Shown one piece after another: positions 44,228-52,850 of a stretch of DNA of 64,000 nucleotides (positions are counted from its first letter, which is position 1; each line of letters opens with the position of its first letter). Below the pieces are notes generated by a model. The model did not search any database, was not told where the DNA came from, and worked only from the letters and a program-made list of their open reading frames with translations. The position numbers were made by a program, and so were the translations under genes. The DNA comes from Pseudomonas simiae (lineage in GTDB: Bacteria > Pseudomonadota > Gammaproteobacteria > Pseudomonadales > Pseudomonadaceae), in contig NZ_FOKB01000002.1 in assembly GCF_900111895.1 (NCBI RefSeq), positions 248,001 through 312,000 on the forward strand. The letters run 5' to 3'.

Positions 44228-44254
44228 TGACTGTTGCCCAAATCGCAACAGTCA
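44228..44254. promoter_or_regulatory. perfect 10-bp inverted repeat just after the sensor-kinase gene
   Basis: TGACTGTTGC (44228-44237) and GCAACAGTCA (44245-44254) are separated by 7 nt and end 5 nt past the kinase stop codon. There is no T-run, so a simple terminator is unlikely. It could be an RNA-stabilising hairpin or an operator for the porin transcript. Confidence 0.45.
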
Positions 44255-44258
44255 GGCG

Positions 44259-45623
44259 TTAGACCGGCAGGGTAATGCCAAACGTATTCCCACCGCCGTC
44301 GCTGCGTACGAACACATCGCCGCCGTGCATCAGGGCAATCGCCTTGACGATGGCCAGGCCCAGGCCATGATTGGCCCCACTGTTGCTGCGCGATGCATCC
44401 ACTCGATAGAAGCGTTCGAACAGGCGCGGCAAGTGTTCGCTGGCAATCGCGTCACCGGGGTTGGTCACGCCGATTGCTACCTGATGGTCCTGTCGCTCGA
44501 TGCTCACCACGATCACCTGATCGGGTGCTGTGTGTTGCACCGCGTTGCTCAGCAGATTGATCAGTGCGCGGCGCAGGTGGGCTTTTTCGATCTGCACCCT
44601 GGCATCGCCGCGTACCTGCACCTTGACCTGGGCGTCTTCGAGGATGAAGTCCAGGTAGTCGAGGGTGGTTGCCACTTCATCGGCCAGGGAGCTTTCGGTC
44701 AGCTTGGTGGCCTTGCTGCCTTGGTCGGCGCTGGCCAGGAACAGCATGTCGTTGATGATCGAGCGCAGGCGCTCCAGCTCTTCGAGGTTGGATTGAAGCA
44801 CCTCGAAATAATGCTCGGCAGAGCGCCCGCGAGTCAGCGCAACCTGGGTCTGGCCGATCAGGTTGGTCAGTGGCGAGCGCAGTTCGTGGGCCACGTCGGC
44901 ATTGAACGACTCAAGGCGTGAGTAAGCCTGCTCCACGCGGTCGAGGGTGGAATTGAACGAGTTGACGAACTGGCTCAACTCCGGCGGCAACGGTGACAGT
45001 TGCAGGCGTCCGGAGAGCTTGGGTGGGGCGAGTTTCTGTGCCTCATCCGAGAGTTTCCCCAGGGGTTTGAGGCCGATGCGCGCGACCCAGAAGCCCAGCA
45101 ACGACGCCAGCACCACGCCCACCAACGAGAGGGCGACCAGCGCGACCAGCAAGTGGTGCTGGGTGGCACGGAAATTCTCGGTGTCGATGGCGATCATGAA
45201 ACGCAAGGGCGGACGCTGATCCTTGGCCGGGAACTGGCTCACCAGCACCTTGAGCGGGTATTCGCGCCCCGGCAGGCGCAGGTCGCGCTTGCCCGTGGGG
45301 CCTTCGGCGAAGGCACGGATCTGCGCATCGGGGTTGCCGTACTCATAGTTCGGATCACTGCTCACGACCCAGAAGCGGATGCGCTTGTCTTCCTCACCCA
45401 ACAACTTGAGCTTGGCCTGAATCTTCACCCAATGGTCCGGTGTACCGAAGCGGTTCACCGAAGACTCCAGCACGCTGTAGCGCGCATCCAGCTCGGCGCC
45501 CGGCAACAAGCCGAGGCTGCGGTCCACCTGCTGATACAACGCGCCGCCGATCAATAGGAAGATCAGCAGCGCCACCAGGGTGAACATGCTGCTCAAGCGC
45601 AGGGCGATGGAGTTAGCTGACAC
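44259..45623 (-). CDS. heavy-metal-type sensor histidine kinase (CusS/CopS-like)
   Basis: 454 residues from a GTG start that overlaps the response-regulator gene by 11 nt. Two membrane helices (about 10-32 and about 160-180) flank a periplasmic sensor of about 130 residues. A HAMP domain, the H-box DVAHELRSPLTNLIGQTQ (His about 246), an N-box (LINLLSNAVQH) and GANHGLGLAIVKAI ATP-binding motifs follow. Architecture and neighbours match the CusS/CopS family that senses copper/silver or other metals. The ligand is not proven. It is the last gene of the RND operon. Confidence 0.9.
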   Translation of the reverse strand: MSANSIALRLSSMFTLVALLIFLLIGGALYQQVDRSLGLLPGAELDARYSVLESSVNRFGTPDHWVKIQAKLKLLGEEDKRIRFWVVSSDPNYEYGNPDAQIRAFAEGPTGKRDLRLPGREYPLKVLVSQFPAKDQRPPLRFMIAIDTENFRATQHHLLVALVALSLVGVVLASLLGFWVARIGLKPLGKLSDEAQKLAPPKLSGRLQLSPLPPELSQFVNSFNSTLDRVEQAYSRLESFNADVAHELRSPLTNLIGQTQVALTRGRSAEHYFEVLQSNLEELERLRSIINDMLFLASADQGSKATKLTESSLADEVATTLDYLDFILEDAQVKVQVRGDARVQIEKAHLRRALINLLSNAVQHTAPDQVIVVSIERQDHQVAIGVTNPGDAIASEHLPRLFERFYRVDASRSNSGANHGLGLAIVKAIALMHGGDVFVRSDGGGNTFGITLPV

Positions 45624-46290
45624 TTCGGCTCTCCAGCACATAGCCCATGCCACGGATGGTGTGCAGCAGCTTGGTGTCGAACGGCCCGTCGAGTTTGGCG
45701 CGCAGGCGCTTGATCGCGACTTCCACCACGTTGGCGTCGCTGTCGAAATTGATGTCCCAGACCATTTCCGCAATCGCGGTCTTGGAAAGGATCTCGCCCT
45801 GGCGCCGCGCCAATACGCTGAGCAGTGAGAACTCCTTGGCGGTCAGATCCAGGCGCACGCCGTTGCGGCTGGCCTTGCGGCTGATCAGGTCGATCCACAG
45901 GTCGGCAACTGTCACCTGCACCGGTTCGTGGCCGCCGCTGCGGCGGGTCAGGGCTTGCAGGCGGGCCACCAGTTCCAGGAAGGAGAAAGGCTTGCCCAGG
46001 TAATCGTCGGCGCCTTCGCGCAGGCCACGGATGCGGTCTTCCACGCGTTCGCGGGCGGTGAGCATGATTACCGGCGTCTGCTTGCGCGCACGCAAGGCGC
46101 GCAGCACGCCAAAGCCGTCGAGGCCGGGCAGCATCACGTCAAGTACGATCACGGCGTAGTCGTTTTCCAGTGCCAGGTGCAACCCCTCGACGCCTTCGCG
46201 CGCCACATCGACGGTGTAGCCTTGCTCCGTCAGGCCGCGGTGCAGGTAATCCGCGGTTTTTTCTTCATCTTCAATAATCAGGACGCGCAT
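45613..46290 (-). CDS. heavy-metal-type response regulator (CusR/CopR-like, OmpR family)
   Basis: 225 residues. Receiver domain with acidic pocket IEDEE, phospho-acceptor Asp51 (VLDVMLPG) and Lys of the KPFSFLEL switch. The C-terminal winged-helix DNA-binding domain has LTAKEFSLLSVLARRQGEI and NVVEVAIKRLRAKLD. This is the CusR/CopR/IrlR class. The palindrome TGACA-N4-TGTCA upstream of the operon fits the type of box bound by this class, so autoregulation is likely. 31-nt gap after the RND pump gene. Confidence 0.92.
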   Translation of the reverse strand: MRVLIIEDEEKTADYLHRGLTEQGYTVDVAREGVEGLHLALENDYAVIVLDVMLPGLDGFGVLRALRARKQTPVIMLTARERVEDRIRGLREGADDYLGKPFSFLELVARLQALTRRSGGHEPVQVTVADLWIDLISRKASRNGVRLDLTAKEFSLLSVLARRQGEILSKTAIAEMVWDINFDSDANVVEVAIKRLRAKLDGPFDTKLLHTIRGMGYVLESRSVS

Positions 46291-46321
46291 CAGCCTTTTG
46301 CTCCAGGGCGGGGCCTCAGCC

Positions 46322-49300
46322 TCAATGTGTGGTCGCCAATGCAGGCGTTGGTTTGGGCTTGTGGAAAAACTTCTCAAGGTACAAGTATATGACCGGCGTG
46401 GTGAACAGCGTCAGTGCCTGGCTCACCAGCAACCCGCCGACCACTGCGATACCCAGCGGTTGGCGCATTTCCGCACCGGGGCCGGTACCGAGCATCAGCG
46501 GCACCGCGCCGAGCAGGGCGGCGAGGGTGGTCATAATGATCGGTCGGAACCGCGTGACGCAGGCTTCGTAGATCGCATCCTCCGGCGACAGGCCCCTGAC
46601 GCGCTGAGCCTCCAGGGCAAAGTCGATCATCAGGATGCCGTTCTTCTTCACGATGCCGATCAACAGCACCAGGCCGATCAGCGCCATGATCGAAAAGTCC
46701 TGGCCCATCAGCGACAGCATGATCAGCGCACCCAACCCCGCCGAAGGCAAGGTGGAGATGATCGTCAACGGGTGCACGAAACTCTCGTACAGCACGCCGA
46801 GGATAATGTAGACCGCCACCAGTGCCGCCAGGATCAGCCATGGCTGGCTGGCCAGCGAACTCTGAAAGGCCTGTGCCGCGCCCTGGAAGTTGCCGATGAG
46901 GGTGGTCGGCATGCCGATTTCATTCTTGGCCTGGTTGAGCATGATCACCGCGTCGCCCAGTGCCACCCCAGGCGCCAGGTTGAATGACAGGTTGGCGGCC
47001 GGGAACATGCCGTCATGACTGATCGACAGTGGGCCCACGGTGGGCGGATCGACTTTGGCCAGTGCCGACAGCGGCACCATCTCGTTGGTCAGCGGCGAGC
47101 GCAGATAAAAGTAGTTGAGGCTCTCGGCCTTGCCGCGTTGCTGGGTGTCCAGTTCCAGCACCACTTGGTACTGGTTGATCTCGGTCTGGAACTCATTGAT
47201 CTGGCGTTGGCCGAACGCGTCGTACAGCGCCTGGTCGACATCGGTGGCGGTGAGGCCGAAGCGCGCGGCGGCCTGACGGTCGATGCTGATGTGGGTGATG
47301 CTGCCGCCCAGTTGCAGGTCATTGGACAGGTCGCGAAACGCCGGGTTGGCCCGCAGTTTTTCGGTGAGGCGCTGGGTCCAGGTGTTGAGCGTCGGCCCGT
47401 CGTTGCTCTTGAGCACATACTGATACTGGGCGCGGCTGGGGCCGGAACTCAAGTTGATGTCCTGACCGGCGCGCAGGTACAGCACAATGCCTGGCACCTT
47501 CGCCAGTTTAGGGCGGATACGGTCGATGAACTGGCTGGCTGACACATCGCGGTCGCCACGGTCTTTCAAGGCGATCCAGAAACGGCCGTTGGCGATGGTC
47601 TGGTTGCTGCCCGTCACGCCGACCGAGTGCGAAAATGCTGCCACCGCTGGGTCGGCCTTGACGATCTCGGCGAGGGCTTTGTGTTTGGCGATCATGTCCG
47701 GGTAGGACACATCGGCCGCCGCCTCGCTGGTGCCCAGAACAAAACCGGTGTCCTGCACGGGGAAGAAACCCTTGGGGATAAACACATAGCCGACCACGGC
47801 CAAGGCCAGGGTCACTACAAAGATTGCCGCCATGGTGCGTTGATGGGCCAGGGCACGGCGCAGGTTGCGTGCATAGCCGGCCAGCAGTCGCTCGCTGAAA
47901 CCGGGTTTGTCGTGGGCATGATGGGTGGGGGCGCGCATGAACAGCGCAGCCAGCGTCGGTGCCAACGTCAGCGAGACCACCACCGAAATCAGGATGGTCG
48001 AGGTGGCCGTCAGGGCGAACTCCTTGAACAGCCGCCCGACCACGCCGCCCATGAACAGCAGCGGAATAAACGCGGCCACCAGCGAGAAGCTGATGGACAC
48101 CACGGTAAAGCCGATTTCACCGGCGCCCTTGATCGCCGCTTCGCGTTTGTCGAGCCCGGCTTCCAAGTGGCGGTGAATGTTCTCTACCACCACGATGGCA
48201 TCGTCCACGACAAACCCCACGGCAATCACGATCGCCACCAGCGTGAGGTTGTTCAAACTGAAACCCATCAGGTACATCAGCGCAAAGCTGGCAACCAACG
48301 ACACCCCCAGCACGCTGGACACGATCATCGTTGCCGACAACTGGCGTAGGAACAACGCCATCACCGCCACCACCAGCAGAATGGCGATCAGCAGCGTCAC
48401 TTCCACTTCATGCAGGGACGCGCGGATGGTCTTGGTGCGGTCGGTCAATACGCTGACCTGCACCGACGCCGGGAGCATGGCTTGCAGGCGCGGCAATTCG
48501 GCTTGAATGCGGTCCACGGTCTCGACGATATTCGCCCCGGGCTGGCGCGAGATCACCAGGTTGACCCCGGGCGTGTCGCCGGCCCACGCCTGTACGTAGG
48601 CGTTTTCCGAACCATTGATGACTTTGGCGATATCCCGCAACTGAACCGGTGCCCCGTCCTTATAAGACACGATCAACTGCGCGTAGTCCTCCGGGTGGAA
48701 CAACTGGTCGTTGGTCGACAAGGTCGACACGCTGTTCTCACCGTAGATCGCGCCCTTGGCCAGGTTGAGGCTCGATTGCTGGATGGCCAAACGAATATCG
48801 GCCAGGGTCAGGCCGATGGCGGCGAGTTTGTCCGGGGATGCCTGCACCCGAATCGCCGGGCGCTGCTGGCCGGTGATGTTGATCTGGCCAACGCCGTCGA
48901 TCTGGCTGATCTGCCTGGCCAGCAGGGTTTCCACGTAATCACTCAGCTCGGTGCTGGGCATGCTGTTGGAGCTGACGCTGAGAATCAGCACCGGGCTGTC
49001 CGCCGGGTTGACCTTCTTCCAGGTCGGCAGGCTCGGCATATCGCTGGGCAGCTTGCCGGACGCGGTGTTGATCGCCGCCTGCACTTCTTGCGCAGCGGTG
49101 TCGATGCTCTTGGTCAATGTAAATTGCAGGGTCAGCAGGCTGGAGCCCAGTGCGCTGCTGGACGTCATTTGGGTCATGCCGGGGATGGCGCTGAATTGCA
49201 CCTCCAGCGGCGTTGCCACGGATGACGCCATGGTGTCCGGGCTGGCGCCGGGCAGGGTGGCGGTGACCTGGATCGTCGGAAATTCTGCTTCCGGCAGTGG

Positions 49301-49411
49301 GGCGATGGCCAGGCGCGGGAAGGCAATCAGCCCGAGCAGCACCAGGGCGAAGGTCAGCAGAAGGGTGGCAACCGGGTGGTCGACGCACCAGGCTGAGGGC
49401 GAACGGCTCAT
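46322..49411 (-). CDS. RND efflux inner-membrane transporter (HAE1 class, MdtC/MuxC-like)
   Basis: 1029 residues, typical RND size. Twelve membrane helices in two halves with large periplasmic loops. The proton-relay Asp pair lies in GFVVDDAIVVVENI (about 403-404). The start reads MSRSPSAWCVDHPVATLLL, close to the MdtC/MuxC lineage. The HAE1 class exports hydrophobic or amphiphilic drugs, not metal ions (HME class), despite the metal-type regulator next door. MdtC-type pumps often work with a second pump subunit (MdtB), but only one RND gene is present here. It overlaps the adaptor gene by 4 nt. No outer-membrane factor gene is adjacent. Confidence 0.93.
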   Translation of the reverse strand: MSRSPSAWCVDHPVATLLLTFALVLLGLIAFPRLAIAPLPEAEFPTIQVTATLPGASPDTMASSVATPLEVQFSAIPGMTQMTSSSALGSSLLTLQFTLTKSIDTAAQEVQAAINTASGKLPSDMPSLPTWKKVNPADSPVLILSVSSNSMPSTELSDYVETLLARQISQIDGVGQINITGQQRPAIRVQASPDKLAAIGLTLADIRLAIQQSSLNLAKGAIYGENSVSTLSTNDQLFHPEDYAQLIVSYKDGAPVQLRDIAKVINGSENAYVQAWAGDTPGVNLVISRQPGANIVETVDRIQAELPRLQAMLPASVQVSVLTDRTKTIRASLHEVEVTLLIAILLVVAVMALFLRQLSATMIVSSVLGVSLVASFALMYLMGFSLNNLTLVAIVIAVGFVVDDAIVVVENIHRHLEAGLDKREAAIKGAGEIGFTVVSISFSLVAAFIPLLFMGGVVGRLFKEFALTATSTILISVVVSLTLAPTLAALFMRAPTHHAHDKPGFSERLLAGYARNLRRALAHQRTMAAIFVVTLALAVVGYVFIPKGFFPVQDTGFVLGTSEAAADVSYPDMIAKHKALAEIVKADPAVAAFSHSVGVTGSNQTIANGRFWIALKDRGDRDVSASQFIDRIRPKLAKVPGIVLYLRAGQDINLSSGPSRAQYQYVLKSNDGPTLNTWTQRLTEKLRANPAFRDLSNDLQLGGSITHISIDRQAAARFGLTATDVDQALYDAFGQRQINEFQTEINQYQVVLELDTQQRGKAESLNYFYLRSPLTNEMVPLSALAKVDPPTVGPLSISHDGMFPAANLSFNLAPGVALGDAVIMLNQAKNEIGMPTTLIGNFQGAAQAFQSSLASQPWLILAALVAVYIILGVLYESFVHPLTIISTLPSAGLGALIMLSLMGQDFSIMALIGLVLLIGIVKKNGILMIDFALEAQRVRGLSPEDAIYEACVTRFRPIIMTTLAALLGAVPLMLGTGPGAEMRQPLGIAVVGGLLVSQALTLFTTPVIYLYLEKFFHKPKPTPALATTH

Positions 49412-50574
49412 GGCTGCACCTTGGCATCAACGGTCTGGATCACCTGCGGCGGCTCCTTGAGGACTTCCACCTGGGCGCCTGCCTTGAGTCGCGATTGGCC
49501 GTCACTGACCAGCACATCCCCGGCTTGTACGCCCTTGATGATGTTCACGTCGCTGTCCTGGTAGGTGACTTGCACCGGTACCACGTCGACCTTGTCACCG
49601 TTGACCCGGTATACGAAGTGCGAATCCAGGCCACGCTGCACCACGGTCGGTGGCACCACCAAGGCGTTTTTGTCGAGGGCGGTCTGGATCTTGATGGTCA
49701 CCAGTTGTCCCGGCCACAAGCGTTGCGAGGCGTTGTTGAACTCGGCCTTGGCGCGCAGAGTGCCGGTGGTGGAACTGATCTGGTTGTCGATCAGACTCAA
49801 GTGGCCTTCGCCGAGCAGGTCGCCGGTCTGGCCATCGGTGTCGGCGCCGAGGTAGGCATCGACGCTGGCCTGGGTAGGCGCTGCGATCAAGCCCTGCAAG
49901 GTGGGCAACATCTGCTGTGGCAGGGAGAACTCGACGGCAATCGGGTCGATCTGGGTCACGGAAAACAGGCCCTGGGCATCGCTGGTGCGCAGGAAGTTGC
50001 CTTCATCCACGGTGCGAATACCCACGCGGCCACTGACCGGTGAGCGAATTTGGGTGTAGGAAAGTTGTACCTGGGCTGAATCGATCGCGGCCTGGTTGCC
50101 TTGGGCCGTGGCCTTTAGCTGGTTGACCAGCGCTTGTTGCTGGTCATAGGTCTGTTTGGACACGCCGTCGTCGACGCTCAATGCCTTGTAGCGCTTGAGG
50201 TTGACCAGCGCCACCTGCAACTGTGCCTGGCTTTCGCCCAGTTGTGCCTTGGCCTGGTCAAGGCTGGCGCGGATCGAGCGGTCATCGATGGTCGCCAGCA
50301 GGTCACCGGCCTTGACCAGTTGCCCTTCCTTGACCAGCAATTTAGTCAGGATGCCATCCACTTGCGGGCGAATCACCACACTGTGCAACGACAGCACTGA
50401 ACCGATCCCGCTGACAAAACGTGGAATATCCTGCTGCGCCACGCTTACCACCCTCACCGGAATCGCAGTGGGCGCCGCCAGTTTGGACTTGGCCGGGCGG
50501 GTCAGTGCCCAGGCCGCAACAGCCAACACCACGAGGACACCTACGATCAGGGCGGTTTTTCGTTGAATTTGCAT
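49408..50574 (-). CDS. RND efflux periplasmic adaptor (membrane fusion protein)
   Basis: 388 residues. N-terminal membrane-anchoring helix or signal segment (about 8-25). Lipoyl-like halves (VVIRPQVDGILTKLLVKEGQLVKAGD and the return SYTQIRSPVSGRVGIRTV) flank an alpha-helical hairpin of about 70 residues, then a beta-barrel domain. It links the RND pump to an outer-membrane channel. The start at 50574 is chosen for the hydrophobic segment; its ribosome site is weak. First gene of the operon adaptor-pump-regulator-kinase. Confidence 0.93.
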   Translation of the reverse strand: MQIQRKTALIVGVLVVLAVAAWALTRPAKSKLAAPTAIPVRVVSVAQQDIPRFVSGIGSVLSLHSVVIRPQVDGILTKLLVKEGQLVKAGDLLATIDDRSIRASLDQAKAQLGESQAQLQVALVNLKRYKALSVDDGVSKQTYDQQQALVNQLKATAQGNQAAIDSAQVQLSYTQIRSPVSGRVGIRTVDEGNFLRTSDAQGLFSVTQIDPIAVEFSLPQQMLPTLQGLIAAPTQASVDAYLGADTDGQTGDLLGEGHLSLIDNQISSTTGTLRAKAEFNNASQRLWPGQLVTIKIQTALDKNALVVPPTVVQRGLDSHFVYRVNGDKVDVVPVQVTYQDSDVNIIKGVQAGDVLVSDGQSRLKAGAQVEVLKEPPQVIQTVDAKVQP

Positions 50575-50654
50575 GGGGTGAGGTGCCAAGGCGAAGGATT
50601 GGAAGTGGATGAGGCCTTTATAGCCCGCCAATCCGGTCAGCAAGGTGACTGCTA

Positions 50655-50672
50655 ACTGACAGCGCTGTCAGT
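50655..50672. promoter_or_regulatory. 18-bp perfect palindrome with TGACA-N4-TGTCA (CusR/CopR-type box)
   Basis: ACTGACAGCGCTGTCAGT lies 81 bp upstream of the RND adaptor start. The TGACA-N4-TGTCA arrangement is the same as in the known CusR box of E. coli (TGACAANNTTGTCA). With a CusR/CopR-type regulator at the end of the same operon, it is the likely autoregulatory operator. It could also act on the divergent small gene at 50789. Confidence 0.7.
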
Positions 50673-50788
50673 AAAGACCGACCATTCGTACAGGTGGTGG
50701 TTAAAGATCCGAGGCGGGCAGGTATACTGCGCGCCAGCGTGGCCCGCAAGCTGGCCCCGCGTCATTTTTTGCACGCTCCGGAGCCTCC

Positions 50789-51022
50789 ATGACTTCCCCG
50801 ACACAACCCCCTGTTGAAGCGGCCGACCTCGTCGATCCGGCCAGCGCCGAAGGCGTTGAAAAAGCCGAGATCCCGGCGTTCAAGTTTCCCTTCAAACCGG
50901 GTGAACTGGCGGGGGCCAAGAATGCCGCCCAGCCCTGGTACAAGAACGGCGCCAAGAACGGCCACACCAAGACCCCGGGCATGGCCCCGCCGGGTACGCG
51001 CCGCTCCATGGGTAAACGTTAA
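50789..51022 (+). CDS. small hypothetical protein, 77 residues
   Basis: Unrecognised small protein, rich in Pro, Ala, Lys and Gly, without signal peptide or membrane helix. The N-terminal half is acidic (AADLVDPASAEGVEKAE) and the C-terminal half strongly basic (KNGAKNGHTKTPG...RRSMGKR), so it is likely disordered or nucleic-acid/ribosome associated. CGGAG lies about 8 nt before the ATG. It is divergent from the RND operon across the TGACA-N4-TGTCA palindrome. Function unknown. Confidence 0.7.
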   Translation: MTSPTQPPVEAADLVDPASAEGVEKAEIPAFKFPFKPGELAGAKNAAQPWYKNGAKNGHTKTPGMAPPGTRRSMGKR

Positions 51023-51185
51023 GATTAATCGGTTGTAATGTTTGGCGGATGTTGCCTACAGCCTCCGCTGATGTTTCTGATTGTAGGCCGGCGACTGTTT
51101 CTTGAAAGCTGCACAGCCTTCGCGCTTCCCTGGGTTTTTAGTGGGGTGGAGCGCAGCGTGCTCTTTCCGGAAAAGGACGTTTCCT

Positions 51186-51956
51186 GTGGCCCTGATACAC
51201 CTGTGTGTAATGCTTGCCCTGTCGCTCGCGGTGGATGCCGTTGCAGGCATTGATCAACCACGGCGCGAAATCCGCTTTGCTGTCGTCGCACAGTTTTCCC
51301 CTTTCCAGAGTCGCAACCCGCAAGGACAGTTGATCGGTCTGAATATCGAGTTGGGTAACGCGCTCTGCCAGCAATTGAATGTGCGCTGTACCTGGGTCGA
51401 CCAGGTGCTGGTCGAAAACTTCGAAGGCCTTGAAGCCCGGCAATTCGATGCAATCATGGGTATTGCCTCCACCCCCCAGCGCCGGCGCCGGGTGAGTTTC
51501 ACCGACAACCTCTACCCCTTCACCACACGGTTGGTGGCGCTGCGAACCTCAGGCCTTTTGCCAACGCCAACGTCGCTCAAGGGCAAGCGGGTCGGGGTAT
51601 TACTGGGGAGTAACCGCGAAGCGTTTGCCCGGTCCCAATGGGGGCCAAAAGGCGTGATCATCAGGAGCTTCTGGCTCAACGACGAACTGGTTCGCAGCCT
51701 GATGGCGGGTGAAATAGACGCGACCCTGCAGGGCACCGTGGAAATTCGCAATGCGCTGCTCGACACTGCCGCCGGCCAGGACTACGACTTTCTGGGCCCC
51801 GCCGTGTCTACTGAACTGCTGGGCGACGGTGTGGCGATCGCGCTGCGTAGCACCGATACGGGGCTGCGCACTGAGCTCAACCGTGCCCTCGAGCAGCTTA
51901 TGCACAACGGCGAATATCAGCGGATCCTTGCACCTTATCGCCTGGACGCGCCGTGA
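51186..51956 (+). CDS. amino-acid-type periplasmic solute-binding protein (SBP family 3), orphan
   Basis: 256 residues from GTG 51186 with AAGGA 8 nt upstream. Signal peptide (LIHLCVMLALSLAVDAVAG), then the family-3 pattern: IRFAVVAQFSPFQSRNPQGQLIGLNIELGNALC, DAIMGIASTPQRRRRVSFTDNLY, LKGKRVGVLLGSN and a C-terminal LNRALEQLMHNGEYQRI. No ABC permease or ATPase gene is adjacent, so it may serve a distant transporter or a sensory role. An in-frame start at 51102 would bury the signal peptide and is rejected. Confidence 0.88.
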   Translation: MALIHLCVMLALSLAVDAVAGIDQPRREIRFAVVAQFSPFQSRNPQGQLIGLNIELGNALCQQLNVRCTWVDQVLVENFEGLEARQFDAIMGIASTPQRRRRVSFTDNLYPFTTRLVALRTSGLLPTPTSLKGKRVGVLLGSNREAFARSQWGPKGVIIRSFWLNDELVRSLMAGEIDATLQGTVEIRNALLDTAAGQDYDFLGPAVSTELLGDGVAIALRSTDTGLRTELNRALEQLMHNGEYQRILAPYRLDAP

Positions 51957-51999
51957 TGGCATAGTCAGTTGTAGCGTCAGTGGGCGAGAGCGTTTTGCA

Positions 52000-52743
52000 C
52001 TAAGCCGCGCGTAACGGGATAAACGCGTAGTTGGCCGGCACCTCGGTCGCAATCTGCGCCCCGGCATCCAGCACCTGCTCGGCGATGTCCAGTCCGGACA
52101 CATGGAACACCCACTCATTAGCCACCGACGGCTGACTTATCGCCAACTCGATCGCCTGGGCAAATGCCCCCATGTCCGGCAGGTAAGCGGTAAATCCATC
52201 GCCCTTGAGCGCCGTGGTGCGAATGCCCAGTAGTGCGCACACCGCCTCTTTGGTCTGCACATCGTCGCGGTCGGCCTGGCGCGAACGACGGATCAGTTCA
52301 GCCAGCGCCTGGTCCATCAGCTCACCGCCGACGATCAGCGCCGGCCCCTGTTCCCAGGATTCCGGCGGACATTCCTTGGCAGCGGGGTTCAGCGGGATAT
52401 GCGGGTTGATTTCCATCGGATAGATGCGACACACCAACGGGCGGCGCGCATAGATACGGCACAGGTTGTCTTCGTCAAGATTCCGGCAGCGCCCCGCGTT
52501 GTAGGCCGCAAAGGTGATTGCCACAAACGCCTCGGTGTTGCCGCTGGGCACCACCACCGAACGGCGCTCGGCATGTTCGCGTTGCAGCTGGGGCAGGCCC
52601 AGTCCATTGCCCAGGAAACCTTCCACCAGAACAATGACGTTACCGCCGTCCGCCGCCCACATCCGGGCCTCTTCCAGGGTCAGGGGCACGTGATGGTCGG
52701 AGCAGCATTTGCCGCAGCCGACGCAGGAAAATTGAGTATTCAT
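52000..52743 (-). CDS. YkgJ-type cysteine-cluster protein (putative Fe/Zn-binding)
   Basis: 247 residues with the N-terminal cluster CVGCGKCCSDHH and a second conserved block, RCRNLDEDNLCRIYARRPLVCRIYP. This gives the family's eight-cysteine-like arrangement thought to bind a metal or Fe-S cluster (CxxCxxCC...C...C). The family has no firmly assigned biochemical role. Cytoplasmic, monocistronic, convergent with the solute-binding protein gene. Confidence 0.87.
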   Translation of the reverse strand: MNTQFSCVGCGKCCSDHHVPLTLEEARMWAADGGNVIVLVEGFLGNGLGLPQLQREHAERRSVVVPSGNTEAFVAITFAAYNAGRCRNLDEDNLCRIYARRPLVCRIYPMEINPHIPLNPAAKECPPESWEQGPALIVGGELMDQALAELIRRSRQADRDDVQTKEAVCALLGIRTTALKGDGFTAYLPDMGAFAQAIELAISQPSVANEWVFHVSGLDIAEQVLDAGAQIATEVPANYAFIPLRAA

Positions 52744-52850
52744 GGCGGATCTGTCACCAGGTTAGGTCAGAGGGCACGCAAGAACGGTGACGGGTTTTTA
52801 CCTCTGTTCACCAATTCGCTCTCTGGAAGCAAGTTACACGCCAGTGTGTG

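Noticed and set aside
46298..46987. Open frames on the plus strand opposite the RND pump
   Set aside because: The minus-strand pump gene is complete with a proton-relay motif; the opposite frames have no features.
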